A stretch of DNA of 64,000 bases from Toxotes chatareus (Eukaryota; Chordata; Actinopteri; Toxotidae): the NCBI GenBank assembly GCA_016801885.1, contig CM028895.1:20294001-20358000 (forward strand). The letters run 5' to 3'. Shown here in pieces: positions 23,240-35,829 of the stretch. The notes under the pieces were generated by a model. It worked only from the letters and a program-made list of their open reading frames with translations. It was not told the DNA's origin and did no database searches. A program made the position numbers and the translations under genes. How positions within the stretch are numbered: the stretch's first letter is position 1; each line of letters starts with the position of its first letter.

Positions 23240-25400
23240 GAGGACTAGGATGACCAGGCTAGGTTGGATAATACCCACTGACCGTTTCAGCTCAAACATC
23301 AGCCTGTGTCAGTGTTCTTTAGGAAGACATACAAGTGCATACTTTATAGTCAAGTATCAACTTAGAACCCCATTACCTGGGTTATCATCATCATCATTGT
23401 GACTGATTGTGTTGCAGGACTTTTTGAAAGAATACTGGTTGAGACTGCAAGACGCCAATTAAATTCTACATTACAAGAAGCAGTTCCTGTGCAGATATCG
23501 GATGGACCTGTAATCATTTGGAAGAAATCCTTTTTCATCATGTCAATGATAGATTGCTGTAGCATGATGACGGATGAAAGCAAGGAAAAAACAAGATTTG
23601 TCTGAATATTGATTGAGCCACGCAATTAGGTGTGTGGAAAGGATTTAGTAATTAGGAGTGAATGAGTAATGTGCGCATTAACAGCACAGAGAACAAAGAA
23701 ATCAAACAGGGCGTGATTATTTTTATTTAAGTGATCCGAACATCACTTTGTTGTATTTGTCTTTGGAGGTGTGCTGAGACTGCTGAGTGAAGGATCCTAG
23801 AGATAGTGATCTTGGCCATCCAGGATGTAGATCTGTTTATTTGTTTTAGCCCCGAGCTGGTAGAACTTTGTAAGTAGCAACATCATGTTTTTATTTTATT
23901 TTTACTTTCACACTGTAGGCAGCAGCTGGTGGGACTTTAGTCCTTTCAAGCTGTACTCTAGTGATGTAGAACTGCACTTCAAAAATTAAAGTTGGGAAAT
24001 TCAAGAGGCAAAAAAAAAAAAAAAAAAAAAAAAAAATGAACAAAAATGAAGCAGCATGAGGGCTTATGAGCTGTACACATCCCTGGTTTATAACACAGCC
24101 TTTTTATAAGAAGTCTATAGTTTCCAGGTGATGGAGATAACCATCACTGTGGCATCATCAGGTTTGTTTCGTAGGTCCAACCCAAAACTGGCACTTTAAT
24201 TTAGCTTTTAATTTGAAAATTTCTTGTACTTCAACTGCCACAAATGATTACTGTTACTACAGATTCAAAACTATCTCTGGTTTCCAGCTCAGTTTTCTCA
24301 TAAGGAGCAACTCAATATGCAACACACTGACTGCATAAGCTGTGGCGATCCATTACAGGGAGAGGGGAGATAAATCAGCAACTCTCACCACTGTCATCTA
24401 CTATAAACATCTCCTTTAGTGTCTTTCATCGAGACAGTGAAGCAGAGTTATTGCAGTGGAACTGCTCAGTGGTTAATGAAAAGGACTTTTGCTCTGTCAG
24501 CATACCTAAGGCTACCTACAGGCACAAAGGCTCTGAGGTCTGCCTCTACAGACTACAGCCTGAATGTAGCTGCACAATGTTTCAGTGTGTATATGTGCAT
24601 GTCTGACACACACGTGTTTGTGCATGTGTGTTTATTGCATTCGAAGGAGGAGAACTTTAAGTGCATGTTTTTTTCTTGTATGTGCAGCACTTTTGTATCT
24701 GTGCTTGCATGCATGCAGTGTATGAGTGTGTGTGTGAAAGTGGGTAGGCTTGTTTTACTAGATTTGTGGAATCCGAAAACCTTTAAAATGGCTGTTTGAG
24801 GGCTAAGACTTGGTTTTAGGGTTCAGGTTACCAATTGGTTTTGGTTAGGGTGAGGGTCAGGGTTAGGTATTTAGTTGTGATGGATGAGGTTAGGCTAAGG
24901 GGCTGAAGAATGCAATGACAGGTCCCAACAAATGTAGTAAAATAAGCATCTGTTTGTGTGTGAGCTCAGAGGAGTGGGCCAGTCTCCTGTGACTGATGCA
25001 GAGAATAGAGCAGCTGATGGTCTGGAGTACTCAGGAAATAGAAATGCTAGTTCTACAAGGATGGACAGAGCTACAGGCAGCTGCTTGATGTGCATGGAAA
25101 TGAATATCCAGCCTTGACCTGTCCATTCCTTCACACTGTACACTGCCCCCCCACCCCGACTCCCCGACACATGAAACCCCATGTGCAGAACTCTCATTAT
25201 TCACTGTTCTGTTCAGCTCCCCTACACGCTGGGGGTGACAGTGGCATTGTGAGAGACGACAGAATGAATAATTGGCAGATCTGTGGCACTTTCCCTGTAT
25301 TAAAGGTTTTCAGCAGAGCATCGTGACCACTGTGAAATGGTCCTGAAGCCATGTTTTAATGGTGATCCAAGTTATTTTGTGTTTTTCATTCATTTTCATG
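23240..25400. other. Non-coding stretch
   Basis: An A27 run is at 24010-24036. TG-rich sequence at 24590-24745 produces a low-complexity 126-codon frame that I do not regard as coding. GGTTAGGG-like words occur at 24820-24895. Nothing else is recognised. Confidence 0.45.
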
Positions 25401-25575
25401 TACAGTGGCATCATAAAGTGTTCAGACTTTCTGCACAGTTATTATGTTTCAGCTTTCATTTAAATGGATAAAATGATGATTTTTCATCCGGTGTGGATTC
25501 ATGCCATCAGTCCACACTCAATAATCCATATTAACAAAGTGAAAACAAGTTTTCAGTGATCAGCAATCAAACAGA
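25401..25575 (+). mobile_element. Tc1-like terminal fragment
   Basis: TACAGTGGCATCATAAAGTG begins a block that continues TTCAGACTTTCTGCACAGTT and later AACAAAGTGAAAACAAGTTT. I recall this as the terminal region of a common fish Tc1-like family. It has no transposase sequence and no matching second terminus. Confidence 0.55.
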
Positions 25576-25853
25576 ATAGGACCTGTGGTACCTATTCTGG
25601 TACAGTACAATAACTGTAGTCTTTTTAAGTTGAAGTGTAGGGTATTTGAGTTTATTTATAATTAAAACAAATAGGTTAGATAGACTACACTGTAAAAAGG
25701 TTGAGTTGAGAAAACCTGAAACAAAATTTCAAGGCAACAAACTTCAGCAAAAGTTGGAGCTGTTATGAGTTGGACATGATCACAACTCAGAACTGGAATT
25801 TTTATTTTAAAAATGAACATGAATTTTTTTTTTTTTTTTTTTTTAATTTTAGA

Positions 25854-26128
25854 TGGCACGGTGGTGCCGTGGTTAGCACTGTCGCCTCACAGCAAGAGGG
25901 TCTGGCCTCTCCCTGTGCCTGCGTGGGTTTCCCAAGAACCTGCACGTTAATTGGCTACTGTAAATTGTCCATAGGTGTGAGTGTGTGCGTGAGTGGTTGT
26001 CTGTCTTTGTGTGTCAGCCCTGCGATTGACTGGTTGACCAGTCTAGGGTGTACCCCGCCTCTTGCCCATAGTCAGCTCCAGCTCCCTGTGACCCTGACGG
26101 ATTAAGCGGTATAAAAAATGGATTGATT
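25854..26128 (+). mobile_element. V-SINE (DANA-like) copy
   Basis: The head TGGCACGGTGGTGCCGTGG, then TTAGCACTGTCGCCTCACAG, is the tRNA-derived part. The body GTGCCTGCGTGGGTTTCCC, ATTGTCCATAGGTGTGAGTG and AGGGTGTACCCCGCCTC, and the tail GATTAAGCGGTATAAAAAAT, are diagnostic of this teleost SINE. The segment expected to carry the B box, after CAGCAAGAGGG, is shortened. A T21 run (25824-25844) lies just upstream. Confidence 0.8.
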
Positions 26129-26129
26129 T

Positions 26130-27060
26130 GTATGTATTTGTATTCTGTTACATCCCTGCATAGTTGTATCATATCAGATTTCAACATTTTGTCCATGTGT
26201 AATTCACCTTGGTCATCCCAGTATTCTGTGTACACCTCGGCCATGTCATTAAAGTGTGGATGCACTCGTTCACCTCTAAACCTGCGGTGAATTCTAACGC
26301 CTCTGCTTCATGACTTCACTGTCACATGTACCCCAGACAGTGCAGAGTTGTCATGTTTCCTCGTAACAAAACCCTTGACCTTGGAGGAAGTTTGAATTCC
26401 TCAAGTAGGGAATAATCCAGCGTTCCCTGCTGCCAGCAGGATGAGGAGGAGAGATGGATGGAGGTGAAGAGGGAAAGAAGGGATATCATCACTTGTCCTT
26501 AATGACAGCAGACTGGCTCTACGTGGGGCTTTCCTGTCCTGACCTCCACTGATGAGTATGTTTAATAGGCTGTAATCCTGGAGGTGGCAGAGCACTATCA
26601 CATCTGCAACCTTTCTGAGAGGCTGCAGATATTCAAACTGATTGTTTTAATCAGCCAAAAGCATGAGGGACTTTTTTTTTTTTTTTTAAAAAAAACACAT
26701 TATGCGAATCCTTATTTCATTTTGCATAATCTCATTTTGTGGGGGGAAGATTGAAGCTGTTAACAATGTTAATTCTTATCATATTTTTTTAATCAGCTAG
26801 AACAATGTTTGAAAAGCTTGCAGGAGTCAGTGGGAAATAGGCTGAAAATTCGGTCATCCATCACAACATGGCGTGATGAATGCAGTCTCGCTTAGTGGAT
26901 AATCAAAAATGAAAACAGTGATTAAACCAGTCATCTCTTTGCCTCACATGGTGAGAAGGTAGCTATGCCTTCTACTCTTGCATTGGCTGATCCGGGTGGA
27001 TACTTTTTGTGTTTACCTTGGGTTGCTGGACTCAGAGAGGTGTTTGAAATGATCCAACCA
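26130..27060. other. Non-coding stretch, nothing recognised
   Basis: Only short frames and a T-run near 26671-26687 are present. Confidence 0.5.
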
Positions 27061-27061
27061 T

Positions 27062-27400
27062 CTATCCATGTTCAGCCATTTATCTGGGATTGGGTCGTGG
27101 TGGTATCAGGGCAAGCCAGACGTCCCTCTCCCTAGCAACATTTTGCCTGAGGCATTCCCAGGCCAAACGTATATTCTCCAGCATGGCATCCTGCCAGTAG
27201 GACTTGCCCAGAGGACCTGTAACGGAAGGTGCCCAGGAGGCATCCTAATCAGATGTCCGAACAACCTCAACTGGCTCCTTTTGACACCATGGAGCAGCAG
27301 CTCTCCCGCAATATCAGAGCTCCTAACCCTGTCTCTAAGAGTGAGTCCTGCCTACCTGACTGGTAAATCCAAATGTCTTCTACCTCAGCTCCCTCTTCAC
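27062..27400 (-). mobile_element. RTE-like LINE C-terminal fragment
   Basis: A minus frame near 27235-27360 reads AGLTLRDRVRSSDI, then KRSQLRLFGHLIRMPPG. This is the well-known C-terminal segment downstream of the RT domain in RTE-like LINEs of fish. The plus-strand 158-codon frame at 27068-27544 is its antisense shadow. Further minus-strand similarity (to CAAAATGTTGCTAGGGAGAG) continues to about 27125. No RT catalytic motif is present. Confidence 0.65.
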
Positions 27401-30400
27401 CTTGTTTGGGAGCTGTGCAGCTTGATGTACAATGTTTTGTGCAAGTCCTTGTTTCTTGAAATCTCTACAACAGCTGTGGTGAGTGCAAACATGAGCATGA
27501 GTCACAGAGTCACAAGTTCAAAAAGTTCATTAATTAAAAATTAATGTGTTATTTCCACCTCTGTGTCCCAGAAGCATTAAGTTTGTTCTTGATATAAATT
27601 CACCTGGCTTAATGACATGCTCATGAATACTGATCCTCATATTAGATCATCTGAGACGCTGATGTCTCCTTTTATTTCTGGTCATTCTTTCTCCTAAAAA
27701 ATGTAACTTTCAGACTTCTTCTGTGATTGAAATGTGTTTTTATGCAGCTGTGCAGGCATTTATGAATATTTTACCCCATTAACAGGATCCAGTGCAAAAG
27801 ACATTTGTAGCTTTCATATGACATGAGTATTAACAGTCCCCTTTGTGTGTTCATGATACATATACACATACACGAACGTACAGTGCACATCACGTGCACA
27901 CCCTCCCCACGTGTCGTGTGATATATGGCTGCCACAGCTGTAATGTGAGGTGGGGCTGTATGTATCAGGTGGAGCAGTACTGACATGAACACAACATGTA
28001 ATCATCATCCCACCGGTTTTAAATGGCTCCTGTGTTTCCACCATGTTGCATCACTGGTGTTTCAAATAGGATCATTCAGGTCCTCAAAGTAAAAGCCAGA
28101 AGTCTTAAATGATTTCCATGACAGAGCCTTCAAAGATACAGACATCTTTGAAGAGGAAATGGGACCTACCATCACCCCCTAACATTCATCTGCACAGCTA
28201 GCTCTGATCAAAAAAAATATAGGCTATGAAAAATAACCTCTTTTAACCTGATGCTAGAATGAACATGTACTTTTAGCATTTGAAATCAAATTAAAATGTC
28301 AGAATGCTGTAGATTTCTCAAGACAAAACAAGAATAAGGAAGTATGACATATGTCCTTCCTGTCCTACATCACCAGTGAGGATTTCTTTTGTACATGTAA
28401 TATTCTGTATTAATTTATAATAGCAATATATTGTGGCTCAGTCAGTTTTCATCATTATATCAGTAGTTTTAAATATCATTTGCTAATAATATAGCTCAGA
28501 TCATAACAGACCAGACTTTGTCTTTTAAAGGACTTGAACAAAGTTTGAAGGTTGTTCTCGTATGAGGCGATGTTTGTTTACCACAGCAGCGAATAGCTGT
28601 GATGTTACATAATTGGCAGAGAGCAGCAGGTGATGCTAGAGAGCCTGATTCAGCATTCCTCTCCTGTTTAACCTCACCGCAGCCTGACAGGGGAGCGGGG
28701 TTAATCTCTGCCTCTTCCCCAGGAACAGGAGGAACTACGGCATGCTAATGTAATTTTAATGCATCCTTATAACACAGACTTGATCAGCTGGCTCTTCACC
28801 GAACCTTATTTCAAACCACAAAGCTGCTGCTGTAATTAGAAAAGTAGTTCAGTTTTAGCCTCTTATTTTTCTTTTTTCTTTTTTTTTGGTTGTTAAGCAA
28901 TAATATTAACAACACCAGTACCTCCACAATGATACCCTTGTCACATGACTAAAGACCATAACGCAGCATTTAGATCATTAACAGCACACCTGTGATTTTG
29001 TAGCTTCGACCTGGTTACCGGAATTCTGTTTTTTTTTTCTCCAGTAAATTTCAAGTTATGAAATGTAGACTTGAACATCTGGGACAGGATAAACAATAAC
29101 AGGCCTAGATGGAACTGATCAGACCTTTTATTTAAAACCAATAACTAACATCTGTACAATGATGATCCTCAACAACTTGTTAATTAGATTAATAACTCAC
29201 TCTAAAATGTATGCTTCCATACATTTGCAATATATATTCTTATGAAAGTTGCTCAACGGGCATAAAATTCGCCAAGATACCAAGTTACTAAACAGGCATC
29301 TCTGCAGCAGAGTAATAATAATAACTAGCAACTTTGTGGAGAGGTGTTGAATGTGCCTGCTGCTTGGTGAGTATCTGGGATAATCAGCTGTCAGATGCTG
29401 GGTGTTTGTACGAGTGGATGTGAGGGAGCACTCATGCAGGAGGAGCTGAAGGACTACGGGTGATGTTATTTGTGGCACTGGTGTAAGCGCTGATGGCAGG
29501 AACTGGATCACAGACACACAGTCATCACTCTGTGGTTTGAATCACTTCAGGAGGACATCACAGGGACTTTCAATCATGTGCTGGAGGCCATGACCCCCAT
29601 GAGACTAAGAGTTAATTAATCTAATTAGCCAATTAAGGCCGCAATTGCCCGCTTCTGCCCAGATACCGCTGAGTCACTGCATCGTTTGCAAACAACTCTC
29701 CACTAAACCAAAATAACAAGATGTTAAATAACTGACAAGGAGCTTGAACATGAACTGACAGCATCGAAACAAGTCTGACCAGCATCAGTGCTGAACAGCT
29801 TTCGCTGGGAATCTGCACTTAAGCTGCGTGTCCTCTGTGCGTTTGACACATTAGGTAATGTCACCAGCAAAACTTGTTTTGATAGGTTACTAAAATAAAA
29901 CTAAACTATGCACACACACACACATACAAATGAAGTGAAGCCTGCAAGCTAGTTCAGGCAGCCAACTCCATTTTCGATGCTACACTCATGACACACTCCT
30001 CTCACTGCAAGACATGTCCAACACACCCTTTTAATCATTGCAGGCTCTGACGCACAGGATTAATGAGCTCCAGCAATCGTAATCAGCAGTCACAACAGAC
30101 CAGTCTGATGTGTGAAGAGGAGTGTGTGTCTGTGTGTGTCTGTGTGGTTATTTTGCAGCAGCCTGGTGTCATCTGCACGTGATTTAATGAAGGTAAACAT
30201 GTTGCACGGTGGCGTGTAATGTCAGCGCGTCCTGACCTGGCACTTCTCAAATCGGAGGCTGAAGATTTATCAACATATGTGTCCTGCTGCCTTCAGGTGC
30301 TGCAGGGATTTAATGAACTGAAGGACACACACACACACACACTCATCCAGCACAAACCTAGTTCTAGAGAGTCCCCTCTGCAGGGTCTTGCATTGATGTC

Positions 30401-30690
30401 CACCTAATGTACTATATCTAAGTCAGTTTAAGAAGTAGTAAGTATATATTGGAATATATTAGAAAGAATCTTGATCTTGATGATTCTGACTTAAACTTCA
30501 CTAGATACATTTATATTTACATAGTCTCCTAATGAAGTCAGATTTGCCTCAGAGGTCCACCCACTTTCTGTCACAGATCCGAGATGGAAATTATCCTTGT
30601 CTTAATTGCTTACATTGCTATTATATGATTAAGGGAAATCAAGCCACCTATCTGAAGTCTGGTGCTGACATCAAGGTTAGAGGCAGAATT
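27401..30690. other. Non-coding stretch, possible conserved non-coding core
   Basis: No gene or repeat is recognised. 28600-28850 has balanced composition and homeodomain/POU-like words such as CATGCTAATG and TAATTTTAATGCAT. A conserved non-coding element there would be plausible but is unproven. CA repeats are at about 29909-29922 and 30328-30341. Confidence 0.35.
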
Positions 30691-30742
30691 CCATCCATCC
30701 ATTCATCCATCCTTCCATCCATCCATCCATCCATCCATCCAT
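30691..30742. repeat. (ATCC)n microsatellite
   Basis: A slightly interrupted ATCC/CCAT tetranucleotide array of about 52 bp. Confidence 0.9.
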
Positions 30743-30744
30743 GT

Positions 30745-31698
30745 ACTGACTGTACCTAATCCAGCCATATATGAGGTTTAGATCTAATCTCAACTTTGTT
30801 GCAGGGCTCACATGACCAGAAAGGAGAACATTACTATAGTGTAACATGGATATATTTCATCTCTTGAATGTATTCTGAGATTAAAGTCCGAATTTGGAGG
30901 AAAAAAAACCCCTCTAAGTTTAACCCCTGAATTCTGACTTTAAGATCAAAATTCTAATTTCATTTATTAATGAATTTCTTAGATTTTTTTTTTCACTTGG
31001 CCCTAATCCTCTTTCATAATATTCTAACCATGACAACAAGCCAGAAATAAGATGCAGACTATTTTCAGCCCCAGATGGGACTGGTTCACTCCTTATTCAC
31101 CCACTCCTTATGGTACAGTACATTCTGTTGCGGTAGTAGAAAGGCCTTGTGGTTGAAGTGGCCACATGTCCACGTGGCCTCACTTTGCAGGCAAGTGGAA
31201 ACACCAGTGTGACTCTACAGACATTGTACTCAGCAGCACAGAGACACACAACATCCTTAAATGGCTGCTAGCAGATATAAATATCCTGTTGAAATATGCA
31301 TGTGACCATTTGGAATAACATAGGCCTAATGTATTGTTAGTCCTCGTGTGCCGCTAAATGTTTTATATGTCAAGGACCGAAGACGCTGGGACGAAGTGGC
31401 ATCTGTCAAACCAGCTTTAATTGCTCCGTGTTCCCCAACGTGAACACAGCTGTTTACTGTGCTGATCTGAGACACACGCTCTGTGTCAGGGCTTAGAAGA
31501 AGACTTGGTGGCTTCTAAATTGGTTTTGTGGTCTTGTGGTATTATTATAATTATTATTATTATTGTTATTATTACTTTTATCTCTTTTATTTTCAGAAAA
31601 TGCAGAAACAGTAGTGTCCTGGACACCACATAACTGCAAAGTCCCCTTTCTCTTTAAAAATTATGAACCATAAGCATATAAAAGAATCTATTGAAGTC

Positions 31699-31703
<5 letters not shown>
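30745..31703. other. Non-coding stretch, nothing recognised
   Basis: A TTA-rich tract lies near 31543-31578. No frame of interest. Confidence 0.5.

Positions 31704-31752
<49 letters not shown>
31704..31752. repeat. (GT)n microsatellite
   Basis: A near-perfect 49-bp GT array. It creates spurious poly-Cys/Val and poly-His/Thr frames on the two strands. Confidence 0.95.
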
Positions 31753-31754
<2 letters not shown>

Positions 31755-32106
31755 GTTGCCACGGTTAAGATGGCAGCATCCTCCAAGCTCTGCACCAAAC
31801 TCATCCAATCCAACATGCTGTTCTCTTTTCTTCCACCAGGTGTTGCACAGCTGTTCACTCATGGCGACTATTTGCAAGCAGTGAGTTGCCTCGGTTAAGA
31901 AGACAACTTCTCTGTGATCACACATCTAAAATGTGACATGTGACACAGCTGCTGTCTTAAACCTGTGCAACCAGCTCACTGTAATTTCCAGCGCTGAGAC
32001 CAAAATCAGCACTTGGGTGTCATGTCTGACAATTAATCACAATTATATCACGAATTGCGTTAAAACACAGAGATGGCAAAAGAAAGGAGCAAAGCACAGA
32101 GCTTTA

Positions 32107-32640
32107 AGATTCAAGATTCAGTTTAATAATCACGATGCAACACAAGACTGTATGACACGGTTACACATGTAGTCCCTTTATGCTGCTCACAAAATGGTAT
32201 ATAAAGGTATATAAACAAATGAATAAATAAATAAATAATCAAGCCATATAAATAAGAACTGTTTTCACTGTGAAGTCTGGTGGTAGCATATGGTTCTGTA
32301 ATCGCTTACCAGACAACAGCAGGGTGAAGAGGCTGTGAATGGGGTGGGTGTTTTTCTTTTAGAGTCCTCAGGGCTCCGTGCAGCCACCTCACCCCCTCTT
32401 TCCCTCCTTGGTTTTGCTGACTTTGAGCAGTAGGTTGTTGTCTGTGCACCACCCTGCAAGACGGTTGATTTCCTCCAGATGTGAATTCTTATCACTGTAT
32501 TGTATTAATCTGGCCAATGACGGTGGTGTCGTCAACAAGCTTCACAATAGCGTTCTCTCTATGTCTCAGAACGTGGTCTTGGATGTACAGCACAAACAGG
32601 TGGGGGCTGAACACACTGCTCTGGGTGGCTCAGACCTGTT
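32107..32640 (-). mobile_element. LINE fragment with degenerate FADD region and 3' tail
   Basis: The minus strand around 32480-32600 reads LVDDTTVIGQI, in which VDD stands where FADD is expected. It is followed by a RLAGWCTDN stretch, the segment just after the RT catalytic box. Downstream (lower coordinates) the copy runs into a short TGAATCTTGAATCTT tail at 32107-32121. An internal deletion and stops remove most of the C-terminal RT. It is probably the same superfamily as 44354-47680. Confidence 0.65.
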
Positions 32641-33272
32641 AGCATGTCCGAGGCTGAAAAGACATGATCAATACTATTATCAGTTAGTTACTCAACGGAG
32701 GAAGGAAGCTGATTTAAGAAGCTCTAACTCTAAATGACTAAATGTTCAAGTTTACAGACACTGTCTGGTCTCTGGAGAGCAAGGACAGTCAATATCACCT
32801 ATTGAAAAGCACAGCACTTCACAGAAAACAAGAGACAGGAAGCGGGACCCCTGTGAGGAGGACACCGGTGTGCTCTGTAATGGCTCTCTCTCTCAAGATG
32901 GTGTTTGTTAAAGTCGGCATGAAGAGTGTGGTGTGAAGGGGAAAAGGAAAATCTCTCAACTGGGCCGGTAAATAAAGTATGACCAGCGTGAAGATTGTTT
33001 GTGTTGCATTTTCCTGTTATCCTCAACTCGAGGTCACAGCAGTGTCTGTCTGTCCCCTCTCTGTGTGGTGAGTGGTTAGGCAGGAGCATGCAGCTGAATT
33101 TATTAGCTTCCTGCCCTTATTCAAATTACATCCATCACCTGCAGCATACATATAGATATGTGAATAATACATGGCAAATACAGCATATATCTGTATGTGT
33201 TGTATGTGCCAGAGGAGACTGACTGCAGCTCATTCCACAACCCTGTTTCACTGAGGTTTGAAAATGAATCTG

Positions 33273-33307
<35 letters not shown>

Positions 33308-33808
33308 CACTTCTTCTTATCCTTTTAGCGTCCTCAGTTACAGCCACATGTGATAATATCTTTGAGCTAATGCCATTATCCTGGAAATCCAATACAATCT
33401 TGAAGGTAACTGCAGCGCATGTCACAGCGCACCAACAGACCAACACAGATAACAGTCTGCTTTGTAAAGAGAAGCACTTTTTAGCAGGAAAAAAAAAAAA
33501 AGTCTGAGCTCTCAAAAATGGAAAACTTCAGGTCCTTCCATCAGGGTGATATCTTCACACCTCCAGCTCCAAAAATAACCCAGAACTCTTTCATCTCAAC
33601 GGCCATCGTTTCTTCTGCCAGTTTTAGTTCTGACAGTCAAGTCTCTATTTATTGTTGTTTTGCTTCACCTGCATTTATGCTACTAGTAGTTCTTATGTAA
33701 TCAACTTGTCAAGCACTGCAGGTCAGTCACTTACTTGGGGCTGTTTGTTGCTGCTTTGTTTTCTTCTACCTACATGGTGTGGGGCTGTTGTTGTCAGCGC
33801 CTGTCATG
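32641..33808. other. Non-coding stretch with long poly-A
   Basis: An A29 run lies at 33276-33304. The 126-codon minus frame at 33135-33515 runs through this tract and is not credible. Nothing else is recognised. Confidence 0.45.
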
Positions 33809-33890
33809 TCTGGACTATGTCTGACCCCTGTGCTCTCTGTGTGGACCATGTCTGACCTGTGTCCTCTCTGTGTGGACTATGTCTGACTGA
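33809..33890. repeat. 31-bp minisatellite, about 2.6 copies
   Basis: Units share TGGACYATGTCTGACC and a GTSCTCTCTG end. Unit boundaries are near 33809, 33840 and 33871. Confidence 0.8.
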
Positions 33891-34017
33891 TCTGATGAAA
33901 TTAGCAGCCAATCAACAGGTTACCTTTATTTGCACGGTCAGCCATTGCACATTGCCTGTTCAGTTCCCAGCCATGTGTTACCGTGGTGAGTTTATCATGT
34001 CTCACCTGCTTATCTAG

Positions 34018-34235
34018 TGAAGTCAATGTTATTTATATAGTGCCAAATCATCGCAAGGCACTTTTTTCATAGAGAGCAGGTCTAGACTGGCTTATGGTGG
34101 TCGGGGGGGCATCTGCCTCAACTGGTTGGGTTGAGGGGGCATGAAAGAGGCTCCCCATCATAATAATTGCAATAATACAAATAAGAAGGAGACAATAATG
34201 CAACTAATAATGATACAAACAATAATGTTGCCGGC
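34018..34235 (-). mobile_element. 3' end of an L2-type LINE
   Basis: The plus-strand CAATGTTATTTATATAGTGC, then CAAATCATCGCAAGGCACTT, is the reverse complement of the usual fish L2 terminus. It is followed by AGAGCAGGTCTAGACTGGC, CATCTGCCTCAACTGGTTGG and an AATAAT-rich stretch. The order matches the 3' UTR type also seen at 480-1035. It is coding-free. Confidence 0.7.
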
Positions 34236-34239
34236 TGGG

Positions 34240-35180
34240 CTCACTGCTGTCATCATGAGTCATCACATGCAGTTAGTGATGATGCCGCTGTGTTGCCAGC
34301 TCACTCTGCTCTCCGAGCGTCAGCGCTCATCCCACTGCTCGGCTTTACTTTTCAAATGAGAGGAAGAAAAGAGTCTATTCAGCCATCTTAATCATGGCCG
34401 GGGTCTTTTTTTTTTTGTTTTGTTTCTTTTTTTTTTTGTTTGTTTCCTCCAAAAAGCAATGATCCGCAACAGGCCGAGAGGACAGATAGAGGGAGAAGTT
34501 GGTGTCTAATGAGAATATGCTTTGAAATCAGTAAAATACTGAGCTTTCCTGTGCCACTGGAAGCAGATAATCCGTTCTTTTCAGATCTAATTAATTTGCA
34601 CTTGGCCATATCACACACCTACTATCTTTTTTCTCTCTCATTGAAAGAGCAGACATGAAGGAAGGAGGAGAGAAAGGGATGAAAACTTTCAAATCAGGTC
34701 AGCTTTTTAAGCCATTAGAGAAAATGTTGCTTGTAAAAAAAAAAAAAAAAAAACCTCATACATTATGTTATCTTAACATTAAATACTGAATGGTACATAA
34801 ACTTTATTGGTACATTCATGTGCCAAAGTTCCCGTTATTCTTTATTACATCCACTGATTCCAAAAGAACCATTTGGGGCAGAATGGCATTGGCTTTGCTT
34901 CACTGTAGAGCTCCTTACATTTAGCCTGTATGCAGCTCTCCTGTTCAGCAGACACTCTACAGATCAAATGTAAAAGCAGCCACAGTGTGAGTGTCCTTCA
35001 GAACGTCAATTGCTTGCTTTTATAAGAAGGAAAAAAAAAAGGAGTAGGAGCAGGGGGCGTGAAAATGATGTAACGTTGATTCAATAAATTCAACGCACAT
35101 TAGAAGCATGTTTCAGGTGCAAAAGGCAACATCGTTCATTTAGTTCATCGTTCTGGACTAAATCATTCCATTGACTAGAC
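34240..35180. other. Non-coding stretch
   Basis: T-rich tracts at 34407-34441 and an A19 run at 34735-34753. Nothing else is recognised. Confidence 0.5.
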
Positions 35181-35829
35181 TGTCATGGATATGCATGTCC
35201 CTGAGAGGATGACTCCAGATGACTGCATTGTGAGGCTGTGGCCAGAGATACAAGGGAAAAGACTCAAATGCAGATACACCAGGTGGACAAAAAAAAAAAT
35301 CAATGGCGTAAAGTCCTTGAGGCCAGGAAATAAAACTCAGAAAAAAAGAAAAAAAAACATCCATGAAGGAATTACACACAAACTCAAAGGAAAACTCAGA
35401 GATTTTTAGTTGGGGACAAACAAGGCAATGGAGATCAGGAGCAAAACAAATGCACAACTACAGGTTCAGATTCAGATTGGGCAACAAGTTCAAACAATGA
35501 CCGCAGGATTGTTCCTGTGGTGACACAGCTGACACAACTGGCAAAGAGAAAGGGGAGCAGTGAGACTTAAATACTCTGAGGGTGATTGGCAACAGGTGAT
35601 CCACATTAGGACGGGGCAGACAATCAACCAGGGCAGGAAAAAGACAAAGACAGGAGGCAAATTGGGAACTGGTAGACCGGGAATAATATTTCAAAATTAA
35701 ACAGGAAATACTGAATAAAACCACAAAGAGTCCAGAAAGTCCAAAACTGTCTTTAATGAATTCAACAAAAAGCCCAAAACAGTCCAAAAAAGAGTTCAAA
35801 CACAGTCCACCAAGGCACTGATCATAACA
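35181..35829 (-). repeat. LTR-like interspersed repeat
   Basis: On the minus strand it starts TGTTATGATCAGTGCC and ends CCATGACA, consistent with TG...CA termini. A TATA-like AGTATTTAAGTC lies near 35565-35576, about 260 bp in. There is no flanking coding region, primer-binding site or convincing 5-bp target duplication, so it could be a solo LTR or another transcribed repeat. A-rich patches (about 35291-35360) suggest decay. Confidence 0.4.

Noticed and set aside
24419..24799. 126-codon plus-strand frame
   Set aside because: It runs through TG-rich, CATG-rich low-complexity DNA and gives a Cys/Met/Val-rich product with no domain.
24820..24895. Interstitial telomere repeat
   Set aside because: GGTTAGGG-like words are too irregular to be TTAGGG arrays and occur commonly as scattered GT/GA-rich sequence in fish.
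27068..27544. 158-codon plus-strand frame, the longest non-LINE-cluster frame
   Set aside because: It is antisense to an RTE-like LINE C-terminal segment, whose minus-strand translation matches the known family.
30691..30742. Possible CRISPR-like or satellite array
   Set aside because: It is a plain tetranucleotide microsatellite with no spacers.
31593..31925. 110-codon minus frame and its plus-strand counterparts
   Set aside because: They depend on the (GT)n array (poly-Thr/His or poly-Cys/Val).
33135..33515. 126-codon minus-strand frame
   Set aside because: It contains a poly-Phe run from the A29 tract and has no recognisable domain.
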